A stretch of 64,000 bases of DNA, from NCBI RefSeq assembly GCF_036588685.1, contig NC_086381.1:68703436-68767435 (forward strand). Direction: 5' to 3'. The position numbers and the translations under genes were made by a program. Under the pieces are notes generated by a model. That model was not told the DNA's origin and searched no databases. It saw only the letters and a list, made by a program, of their open reading frames with translations. Below, piece by piece: positions 54,701-64,000 of the stretch. The stretch is from Mytilus trossulus. Taxonomy: Eukaryota > Mollusca > Bivalvia > Mytilida > Mytilidae. How positions within the stretch are numbered: position 1 is the stretch's first letter; each line of letters opens with the position of its first letter.

Positions 54701-56520
54701 GCAGTCCTCATGACTTGAAGATTGTCTAGGATCCTCCATATGGAAGGCATTAGACTGATAGTGTGAGATATAACCATCCTCACACCATCAGTGTCTTAGA
54801 CATCAATCTTCACAGACTGGAATGCTTTACACCCTTCCACTTCATCACTTTGGTTTTCTGCCATAAGATGAAGCAGAAGATTTGAGTTCAGTAGTCCTCA
54901 TGACTAGAAGATTGTCTAGGATCCTCCATATGGAAGGCATTAGACTGATAGTGTGAGCTATAACCATTCTCACACCATCAGTGTCTTAGACATCAATCTT
55001 CACAGACTGGGATGCTTTACTCCCTTCCACTTCATCACTTTGGTTTTCTGCCATGAGATGAAGCAGAAGATTTGGGTTCAGCAGTCCTCATGACTTGAAG
55101 ATGGTCTAGGATCCTCCATATGGAAGGCATTAGACTGATAGTGTGAGATATAATCATCCTCACACCATCAATGTCTTAGGCATCAATCTTCACAGACTGG
55201 GATGCTTTACTCCATTCCACTTCATCACTTTGGTTTTCTGCCATGAGATGAAGCAGAAGATTTGAGTTCAGCAGTCCTCATGACTTGAAGATTGTCTAGG
55301 ATCCTCCATATGGAAGGCATTAGACTGATAGTGTGAGATATAACCATCCGCACACCATCAGTGTCTTAGACATCAATCTTCACATACTGGAATGCTTTAC
55401 ACCCTTCCACTTCATCACTTTGGTTTCTGCCATGTGATGAAGCCGAAGATTTGGGTTCAGAAGTCCTCTTGACTTGAAGATTGTCTAGGATCCTCCATAT
55501 GGAAGGCATTAGACTGATAGTGTGAGATATAACCATCCTCACACCATCAGTGTCTTAGACATCAATCTTCACAGACTTGGATGCTTTACTCCCTTCCACT
55601 TCGCCACTTTGGTTTTCTGCCATGTGATGAAGCAGAAGATTTGGTTTGGGTTCAGCAGTCCTCATGACTAGAAGATTGTCTAGGATCCTCCATATGTAAG
55701 GCATTAGACTGATAGTGTGAGATATAACCATACTCACACCATCAATATCCTTGATATCAACCTCTACAGACTGGGATGCTTTACTGCCTTGCACTTCATC
55801 ACTATGGTGGTTTTCTGCCATGTGATGTAGCAGAAGATTTGGGTTCAGCAGTCCTCATCACTAGAAGATTGTCTAGGATCCTCCATATGGAAGGCATTAG
55901 ACTGATAGTGTGAGATATAATCATCCTCACACCATCAATGTCTTAGGCATCAATCTTCACAGACTGGGATGCTTTACTCCCTTCCACTTCATCACTTTGG
56001 TTTTCTGCCATGAGATGAAGCAGAAGATTTGAGTTCAGCAGTCCTCATGACTTGAAGATTGTCTAGGATCCTCCATATGGAAGGCATTAGACTGATAGTG
56101 TGAGATATAACCATCCTCACACCATCAGTGTCTTAGACATCAATCTTCACAGACTGGGTAGCTTTACACCCTTCCACTTCATCACTTTGGTTTCTGCCAT
56201 GTGATGAAGCCGAAGATTTGGGTTCAGAAGTCCTCTTGACTTGAAGATTGTCTAGGATCCTCCATATGGAAGGCATTAGACTGATAGTGTGAAATATAAT
56301 CATCCTCACACCATCAATGTCTTCGACATCAATCTTCAAAGACTGGGATGCTTTTCTCCCTTCCACTTCGCCACTTTGGTTTTCTGTCATGTGAGGAAGC
56401 TGTCTCTTGACTAGAAGATTGTCAAGGATCCTCCATATTGAAGGCCTTAGAATGATAGTATGAGATATAACTATCCTCACACCATCAGTATGTTGGACAT
56501 CAATCTTCACAATCTATCCA
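51745..56520. repeat. 190-bp satellite, about 25 units
   Basis: Unit of about 190 bp containing gaagattgtctaggatcctc, ggcattagactgatagtgtg, catcaatcttcacagactgg, ccacttcatcactttggttt and gtgatgaagcagaagatttg. The edges are diverged. On minus many units leave an open frame (MAENQSDEVEGSKASQSVKI ...), but 190 is not a multiple of three, so the frame breaks every unit. A four-unit block of 763 bp (including 53509-53721) recurs at 54272-54484 with the same translation. Confidence 0.95.
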
Positions 56521-57309
56521 TCACCACTATGGTTTTCTTTAATGGGTTGAAGCAGAAAATCTAAGGTCAGCTATCCTCTTGATGAGAATATTTTTTTATA
56601 AATTTTCTTTTGGAAGGTACAAGACTGATAGTATGAGATATTATACACATTCTTCCCATTCGCAATGTTGGTTCAGCTGAGTCAATTTGGCCTAGAAATT
56701 CAATTCCATTGGATATGTCCATGAGAATTAATCTAGCAAGAAAAGTTTTGTTAAGAGAGTAGGTTGACTTTCTCGTATGGGCATTAGCAGAAGTGAATCC
56801 TCCAATTTAAGCTGGTTTTTATCCAAGTGTTTTCTGATTTGTCATTTTTGAATTTTTTAGAACCATTTTTCAGGAATAAAATTTTATATCAGAAAAAGTA
56901 ATCTGAGATAGGATTTTCCTTCAAATGGAAGTTTTAATTCAATGGAAGATAACTGAAAGAGCAAATAGTAAAACAAAATTGAGGTTGAAATTAATATAAA
57001 AAAAAATGTTAGAAAACTAAATTTTAGGCTGCTGATTAAATAGATTTGTAAAATATATATTTGTGTTCATTTAATTATTTTGTATGTTATTTCAGCGACA
57101 ATGTTTTCATGAATGTGGACTTGGTCAAATACTGCATATATATTAGTAGGTATGTAATTCTTCTAGTGAAACACATTTTATTTTCGGAATAAAATAATTT
57201 AAAGGAAGTGTTCTAGTTTTTAAAGCTGAAAGAGGTGAGAAAACTTTTTTTCTTCATATTTTTATGACTTTGAAGTTTTTAAAGATTTGAAATAGATAGT
57301 TAAAGCTGC
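56521..57309. other. Intergenic
   Basis: AT-rich; one weak exon-like stretch at 57096-57149 (see rejected). Confidence 0.4.
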
Positions 57310-57560
57310 AAGGATTATAATTTAGTACACCAGACGTGCGTTTCGTTTACATAAGACTCATCAGTGAAGCTCATATCAAAATAGTTATAATGCCAAACAA
57401 GAATTAAGTTGAAGAGCATTAAGGATCCAAAATTCAGAAAAGTTGTGCCAAATATGTCTAAGGTATTCTATTCCTGGCTGGGATACGAAAATCCTTAGTT
57501 TTTCAAAAATTCAATGTTTTTGTAAACAGGAAATATATGAAAATAACAAATACAATTGAC
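57310..57560. repeat. Dispersed repeat related to 36420-36650
   Basis: cgtttcgtttacataagact, 'ttaagttgaagagcattaag' and gtgccaaatatgtctaaggt mirror the block at 36450-36580. Confidence 0.65.
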
Positions 57561-58639
57561 GTTTGTGGCAAAGTCAAGTAGATGTCATATTTTTTGTGTT
57601 TTTGGGATGATGTCAAACTGTGTTCCCTTCATCTCTTAGCAAGTTTTCTAAGGCTTGTATGCAGACTTTGGCAAAAAACTGAATCAAATTCCTACAAAAA
57701 TACAATTGTTCCTTAATCCATGGGAATCTTTGCCCACAAAAATCCTGAATAAATTGAAAATGTTACCCACAAAAATATAATTGTCCATCAATCCATGATA
57801 ATTGTTACCAACAAAAAATACAAATGTTCCTCAATCCAAAGTTAAAGGAATCCGTAATGATATTTGAACACTGATTTTTTAACAAATTTCGAATGACTTA
57901 TCATTTTACTTTTTAGGCCAGCATTTATTATAATTTGTCAGTATGGATTGATGTTTTAAATAGCCATTGGAGTTGACTTTTAAGGTAAGAAAGAGTATTG
58001 TAATAGTATCACCTTGTGATTGCAACACCTGGAACCATTTGATAGACAGCTCTCATACTTGTTACGATAGTTTGCCATGGTGTGAGGTTGATTTCCATTT
58101 TGATCCAACCATTTTTACAGGAATTTAACCATAAATGTCTATTGTACCACAATTACACATTCTCTTGACTGTTTAGTTAAAACTGGTTTATTTATAGTGG
58201 GTTGGGAAACAATTAGGTATTACAACTTATATGAATTCCTTTCCACTTTACGAGTGCAAGTGTTGTCTTGTACCAGCATACTAGCCTGCTCTTTTTCGAA
58301 ATCTATAAGGGTTTTACGTGCAAAAGATAGTGCTCTCTTTTAACACAGGTCAGCCATTTATCGTCCTTTTCCGACGGACTATCATTGTTTCTCAAAACCA
58401 TACTTACTAAACGTGTGACTGTTAAGGGAGAGCCGAAAATACAGTCACTGAAGTTTTCTACCCGGAACTGTTATCGATGCACCAACCTCATGCCTCGGCA
58501 AAATTTATAGGTCATAAGTGAGAAACATATATTGACACAGAGATATTGAATAATGATACAAATAATAAACTAAGCAATTGCTTGAACCAGTCTTGTATTT
58601 CTATCTTTCATTAAGAAAAAAATTAAACCTAAACTGTTT
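57561..58639. other. Intergenic, internally repetitive
   Basis: 57690-57850 has three degenerate copies around 'ttacccacaaaaatacaatt' and 'gttcctcaatcca'. No gene. Confidence 0.4.
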
Positions 58640-58855
58640 TTTTGGCCGTGCCATGATGAAATATCCAAACCATCCCCGAGCAGGGCGCTTTCATAGGTTT
58701 GTTGTTAAGTAATCATGTCTGTTGTGATAAACTTACTTTTTAAATTTTCGTCCTCTCAACAAATACTTTTTATATCTGAGGACACCCATGCTTTGCAAAT
58801 TTTAAGGGGGCGCTATCCTGCCACAATCCCGCCTAAATCTGCGAAAAAAACCTAT
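58640..58855 (-). mobile_element. Internally deleted hAT fragment
   Basis: On minus it reads gcagatttaggcgggattgt, then 'gcgcccccttaaaatttgca', then atcatggcacggcc, following the order of 2540-2920 (gcggatttaggcgggggcgt, 'gcgccccctctaaaatttcc', atcatggcacggtc). A deleted second copy of that family's 5' part. Confidence 0.6.
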
Positions 58856-59059
58856 TTGATATCAACTGCCATATTCCTGACTGGGTACAGGACATTTTAA
58901 GAAATAGACAATCATTCCACTTGCTTTATATGCCAGAAAAATTGAAAGTGTCTTAATTCTTTTTCAGCCTACCATCACCATGATAACTGTGACTGCATAT
59001 CATAATTGGAATTAATTTTGTCTTATCTTAATGTTAACATACAGTTAGCCCAACGTGCA
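58856..59059. other. Intergenic
   Basis: No feature seen. Confidence 0.4.
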
Positions 59060-59284
59060 TGTTTTCATTCAAATGACACAGCTTTCAATAAAGTTCATCA
59101 CATTGAGCTAGCACTTGATAACACCTGTTGTGCTATTCTTGGTATGTGAGACTTATCTGCTCCATTTGAAGTTATTGACCAGCTGATTCTGATTGAACAT
59201 CTTGAATACTTCTACAGAATATCTGTTATGCCATTTCATTGACAAGATTTTACTGAAGCAACTGAACATAAATTATCACAAAAC
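59060..59284 (+). pseudogene. RT fragment upstream of the 24-bp minisatellite
   Basis: Near 59150-59215 the frame reads DLSAPFEVIDQLILIEHLEY FYRIS, the altered motif A region of a LINE RT (usual form D-L-S-x-A-F-D-x-V-D). It leads directly into the minisatellite. Confidence 0.55.
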
Positions 59285-59668
59285 TCTCTATTAAGATAAC
59301 CACAAGGCTCTCTATTAGGATAACCACAAGGCTCTCAATTAGGATTACCACAAGGCTCTCAATTAGGATTACCACAAGGCTCTCAATTAGGATTACCACA
59401 AGGCTCTCATTTGGATTACAACAAGGCTCTGTATGAGGATAACCACAAGGCTCTCTATTAAGATTACCACAAGGCTCTCAATTAGGATTACCACAAGGCT
59501 CTCAATTAGGATAACCACAAGGCTCTCAATTAGGATTACCACAAGGTTCTCAATTAGGATTACCAAAAGGCTCTCTATTAAGATTACCACAAGGCTCTCA
59601 ATTAGGATTACCACAAGGCTCTCAATTAGGATTACAACAAGGCTCTGTATGAGGATTACCACAAGGCT
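59285..59668 (+). repeat. 24-bp minisatellite built from an RT motif
   Basis: About 16 copies of ggattaccacaaggctctca + atta. In the RT frame each unit reads GLPQGSQL, i.e. the G-x-P-Q-G-S of RT motif B. Some units have ggataacc or tctcta variants that create stops. The period is eight codons, so spurious ORFs appear on both strands. Confidence 0.85.
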
Positions 59669-59770
59669 GGTTTGACAGATATAATTGCATAGATGAGTTC
59701 AAATTAGATATGCTTACAGTAAATAAAGACAAAACTGAACATATTGTTTTTGCTCTTAAGCAACTAAAAA
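59669..59770 (+). pseudogene. RT fragment downstream of the minisatellite
   Basis: Continues WFDRYNCIDEFKLDMLTVNK, DKTEHIVFA; the (L)N-x-D-K-T-E motif lies downstream of the palm in LINE RTs. Confidence 0.55.
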
Positions 59771-60211
59771 TGGACATATTAGATTTCTGGCTTGTTTTCG
59801 TTGAATCTTCAGTGTATAATGCTCAATTTGTTAATAGGTGTATATGTATTTTTATACATTTATAATGATTATTCATTTTGTAATTTTATGTAGTTTTATT
59901 GTATCATCCTTTTTATTTTATCTGATGTGCCATATTTTAGTTTGTTAATTGACAAGATTATTCAACATTTCATGAAATATTTAAGTGTGATTTGAAAATA
60001 GCCCCGTCCCCTCAGACAACCATTTGGTTTTTTAAATGATATTTTGAAATCTAGTCTAAATATTAGTTAAAGGAACCAGCAAAATAAGATTTTTCTTTGT
60101 TTAATTTGTAATGATCAGTTAAAGAGGATAACTTTTGTTTATTTGTCCAGCTTCATCTTCTATCCAAAACTTCCTCCTGAACATGCATGCAATATATGAC
60201 ACTGGACGTAA
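59771..60211. other. Intergenic
   Basis: No gene. The end (cactggacgtaaagcaacca) resembles a repeat boundary. Confidence 0.4.
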
Positions 60212-61254
60212 AGCAACCAACAATCAATCAATCCAAAGTCCAATACGATATAATCTGAAAGTGATTCATGTATGAAGGGTTGGGTTTTGATAAATCACAG
60301 AATAAAATGATTTATAAGAACAAGAGTTTAGGGATTGCTGCAGTGATTTGATAAGATAGACATAATTTGGTTTCTATGGCACCTTCATCAGAATTAAAAC
60401 TACAGAGGTATACTAAAGCCTGAAGAAAAAATTAGTATTTTACAATGTCACCATCAGGAGAAATTATAAATAGGTATTGAAAGTAGATGTGAAAGATAAC
60501 TTGATCAAGAATATTTAAAAAAATATGGTTTTTTTTATAAATTTGGACGACATTTTACTTGCAATTATGTATCATTTCCTACATTGGAAATAGTACAGAC
60601 TTGCAGTCCTGTACCAATTCAACACTTGAAGAAGTATGTACGGTTGTCTGAGCGAAGCCAATTGGAAGCATGTACCTCTTAGTGAAGCTAATTGGGAGTG
60701 TACCCTCTGTCCTTGCGAAGCCAATTGGAAGCAGTGCATATATATCTCTGTCTGCTAACACTAATTGGAAGTAATGTACCACTGGCAGAGCGGTCCCAAT
60801 TAGAGGCATGTAACTCTGAGCGAAGCCAATTGGAAGAATGTACCTCTGCAAAATTAATTAAACACTTTTAAACAAATTTTATTTAACATTCTTTTTAAAG
60901 TTTACTTTCATACCTACTTTCATTTTCTATTTATGATTATTCACCCTGTTGACACTTTGAAGTGCGAATTATCACTTCACCATTTTGTACTCATCTGTAG
61001 TTCTTATTCTGATGAAGGTGTCCTAGAAATTAAAACATGCAAACACCGTTAAATACTCCAACAATCCCTGACATTTATTAATTCATATGAACAAGTTGTG
61101 CAACGATATCAGTTTGTTTATTAACATTTGTAATAATAAATAATCATAATATCCTTGAAATAAAAGTAATTATAAGTCACCTAATAGAATTTACTAGAAA
61201 CAAAGTACTTTTAAAATGTTCCACAAAATAGATTTAAACAGTAGCCTAAAGTAC
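60212..61254. repeat. Direct duplication, copy A
   Basis: Nearly identical to 62960-64000 (offset 2746-2748 bp). Within it 60630-60845 holds about six degenerate copies of gcgaagccaattggaagcatgtacctct. The minus-strand open codons at 60579-60851 come from these. Confidence 0.9.
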
Positions 61255-62683
61255 TTAATATGACAACAGATAGATTTTACTATTTGTACTTAAAATAACA
61301 CCATATAGATTTGAATAGAAACATTAAGTACTGGATATGGCACCAAATAGTATGAAATAATTCATTTATCACAACCAACATAATGTAAAATAATCTGTTT
61401 CATTGATACATGAGCTCTGTATCTGTCAAAAAAAAACCTTATTGCATGTTTTCATTGTATTTAATTAATGTGTATGCAAATTACAACATCATAATTTGTG
61501 AACAAAAATATCTATTTTCCTTTGTTTTAACACAATGTTATCTTTTTTTTTTTTAACTATTTTCCATTTTGTTATTGTTAAAGCTAATGATACTTAGTGA
61601 TAAGTAAGGATAAAAACGGGAAATAATCCATTACAGTAAACACATAGTTTTTGTTAAAAAAAAATCAAAACATGCCGAGATTGTATTCAAAATGCATATA
61701 TATACATATATAGATACAATATGCTGCTACAAATAGATTTTAGTGTCAAATTAGATGAATTAAACTTAGTATTTGTTAGAAATATTCTTTTTGTGCTAGG
61801 ATTGTTATGAAAATTTATATACATTTTTGAGCTGTTATTCCAAATTGACTTGCTATGTCAAAAATGTTGTGAAACTTTATATTTACTAAGATCAAATCTT
61901 ATGAATTTTTATTTCTAGTGTTAAAATTCATGAAATTTGAAACCCTTTTACAGTCATGTCAGGTTTAGGAAATTTTGTCAGATTATTATTTTTGAACTCC
62001 TATGCTTTCTTTCTATGATTCAGTGAAAAATATTTTGCACTATATCACCCACTTTTCTTTTCATTTTTAAGACTTTAAAAGTTCATAAAAGGTCATTTAC
62101 CAAAATTTAAGCAGATTCTCTATTTCTTTTTTTAAGATTTTAGACCCCAAAAATGCCAATGCTAATTTGATGGTAAAAGTCTGTGTCAGCCATTTCCCAT
62201 CATTTTTAAAATACATGTATTAGATATCAAATATCTCTAAAAGGAGTTCAACAACCATCAATATTTAGCTTAATTATATTCTTAACTTATGCTCCTCCCT
62301 AATTCATAGTACCAATTTTAAATATCACTGGACTACTGCTTATTTTGATCCTTAACTTATGCTCCTCTCTGATTCATAGTACCAATTTTAAATTTCACCG
62401 GACTACTGCTTATTTTGTTTGTATCCAATTAAAAGTGTATGTATATGCATCACACAAAAATGTGCAAGCTGGACAATAGCTTTCTTGGTCTGTTTTATAA
62501 CAACCAGACTGCATGAACATGTGCACTGGTAAATGGTTATGAAAACATTAGGTTCTGTCATTTATGCATTTTGAATTATGAGGCAAACGTTTCCCTCATT
62601 TCAAGGGATAGCAAAAAAACTTGTGAAGAAGTGTTAAGTTTTTGTTTAATTATTATTTAAAATATGAAATATTTAGTTTTTTT
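61255..62683. other. Intergenic, AT-rich
   Basis: No gene. A short duplication: ccttaacttatgctcctc with 'agtaccaattttaaat' at about 62281-62330 and 62349-62400. Confidence 0.45.
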
Positions 62684-62960
62684 GCTCAGCTGGCCCCAAG
62701 GGCCAGATGAGCTTTTCTCATCACTTTGCATCTGGCGTCCGTCGTCTTTGTCTGGCGTTAGCTTTTACAAAAATCTTCTCCTCTAAAACTACTGGGCCAA
62801 ATCAAACCAAACTTGGCCACAATCATGATTGGGGTATCTAGTTTAAAAATGTGTGTCTTGACCCGCCAAACCAAACAAAATGGCCGCCATGGCTGAAAAT
62901 AGAACATAGGGGTAAAATGCAGTTTTTGGCTTAATTATCTCAAAAACCAAAGCATTTAGA
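62684..62960. repeat. Dispersed repeat 'ctcacctggccc', copy 4, truncated
   Basis: gctcagctggccccaagggc to aaaaaccaaagcatttagagcaa, then cut by the duplicated block; about 280 bp of the family's first part. Confidence 0.8.
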
Positions 62961-64000
62961 GCAACCAACAATCAATCAATCCAAAATCCAATACGACATA
63001 ATCTGAAAATGATTCATGTATGAAGGGATGGGTTTTGATAAATCACAGAATAAAATGATTTATAAGAACAAGAGTTGAGGGATTGCTGCAGTGATTTGAT
63101 AAGATAGACATAATTTGGTTTCTATGGCACCTTCATCAGAATTAAAACTACAGAGGTATACTAAAGCCTGAAGAAAAAATTAGTATTTTACAATGTCACC
63201 ATCAGGAGAAATTATAAATAGGTATTGAAAGTAGATGTGAAAGATAACTTGATCAATAATGTTTAATAAACTATGTTTTTTTTATAAATTTGGACGACAT
63301 TTTACTTGCAATTATGTATCATTTCCTACATTGGAAATAGTACAGACTTGCAGTCCTGTACCAATTCAACACTTGAAGAAGTATGTACGGTTGTCTGAGC
63401 GAAGCCAATTGGAAGCATGTACCTCTTAGTGAAGCTAATTGGGAGTGTACCCTCTGTCCTTGCGAAGCCAATTGGAAGCAGTGCATATATATCTCTGTCT
63501 GCTAACACTAATTGGAAGTAATGTACCACTGGCAGAGCGGTCCCAATTAGAGGCATGTAACTCTGAGCGAACCCAATTGGAAGCATGTACCTCTGCAAAA
63601 TTAATTAAACACTTTTAAACAAATTTTATTTAACATTCTTTTTAAAGTTTACTTTCATACCTACTTTCATTTTTTATTCATGATTATTCCCCCTGTTGAC
63701 ACTTTGAAGTGCAAATTATTACTTCACCATTTGTACTCATCTGTAGTTATTATTCTGATGAAGGTGTCCTAGAAATTAAAACATGCAAACATCGTTAAAT
63801 ACTCCAACAATCCCTGACATTTATTAATTCATATGAACAAATTGTGCAACGATATCAGTTTGTTTATTAACATTTGTAATAATAAATAATCATAATATCC
63901 TTGAAATAAAAGTAATTATAAGTCACCTAATAGAATTTACTAGAAACAAAGTACTTTTAAAATGTTGCACAAAATAGATTTAAACAGTAGCCTAAAGTAC
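62960..64000. repeat. Direct duplication, copy B (runs off the window)
   Basis: Second copy of 60212-61254; its start is fused to repeat copy 4 at the shared bases agcaa. Confidence 0.9.

Noticed and set aside
52309-56510. Series of minus-strand ORFs MAENQSDEV... as a repeat protein gene
   Set aside because: The 190-bp unit breaks the frame each time, and no consistent splice sites link units.
57096-57149. Exon-like 54-nt stretch (DNVFMNVDLVKYCIYIS) with AG/GT borders
   Set aside because: The phase does not fit the candidate at 51149 and no other support exists.
59393-59675. ORFs of repeated VVILIESL / RITTRLSI
   Set aside because: By-products of the 24-bp minisatellite in frames other than the RT frame.
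60579-60851. 90-aa ORF present twice (also 63326-63598)
   Set aside because: Comes from short tandem 'ccaattggaagcatgtacc' repeats in a duplicated non-coding block.

Overview
The window looks like nuclear DNA of a marine bivalve, most likely a mussel (Mytilus-like). It is AT-rich, has almost no conventional long genes, and carries several dispersed repeats of a kind I associate with mussel genomes, such as a unit that begins 'tagctcacctggcccaaag' and ends near 'ctagtt'. The species assignment is inference from repeat content.

The centrepiece is one complete Polinton/Maverick (adintovirus-like) element at 10085-28003, 17,919 bp. It starts with AG, ends with CT, has inverted terminal repeats and is flanked by a perfect 6-bp target duplication, AATGCC, at 10079-10084 and 28004-28009. 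It encodes a DDE integrase with a C-terminal chromodomain, a 1298-aa protein-primed family B DNA polymerase, an A32/FtsK-like packaging ATPase, an adenain-like cysteine protease, a double jelly-roll major capsid protein (MCP) split by one frameshift in an A8 run, a penton-like minor capsid protein, a Lys/Arg-rich core-like protein and two small conserved ORFs. On the minus strand penton, basic protein, MCP, protease, ATPase and the two small ORFs follow one another closely, as a morphogenesis block. Polymerase lies downstream and convergent with integrase.

The right half of the element is unusual. A 1.3-kb arm containing the penton gene is repeated in inverted orientation (19875-21171 versus 24826-26110), giving a second intact penton gene fused downstream to a 238-bp fragment of the ATPase gene. 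The 3.65-kb loop between the arms and the right flank carry accessory genes with apparent introns. One is a PC4-like single-strand DNA-binding/transcription-coactivator domain whose second exon supplies an LxCxE motif, a basic nuclear-localisation-like stretch and an acidic tail, overlapping a 174-codon helical ORF in another frame. The others are an acidic two-exon gene and an unrecognised gene of at least two exons next to the right TIR. This accessory module is the best candidate for something undescribed.

The Polinton sits inside a decayed non-LTR retrotransposon that was itself already interrupted. The rest is layered repeats: a decayed hAT (2413-4640); a second non-LTR element on the minus strand (34110 to 28985) split by a 1.19-kb non-autonomous Helitron that carries a nested MITE; several foldback/MITE elements; a 76-bp satellite of 33 copies with no net length drift; a 190-bp satellite of about 25 units; a 24-bp minisatellite grown from the GxPQGS motif of a reverse transcriptase; a 48-bp minisatellite grown inside a dispersed repeat; and a direct duplication of about 1.04 kb (60212-61254 and 62960-64000).

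Host coding signal is sparse: a small transmembrane exon (38190-38238) with a matching terminal exon (46070 onward), and a kinase glycine-loop first exon or fragment near the left edge (818-925, minus).
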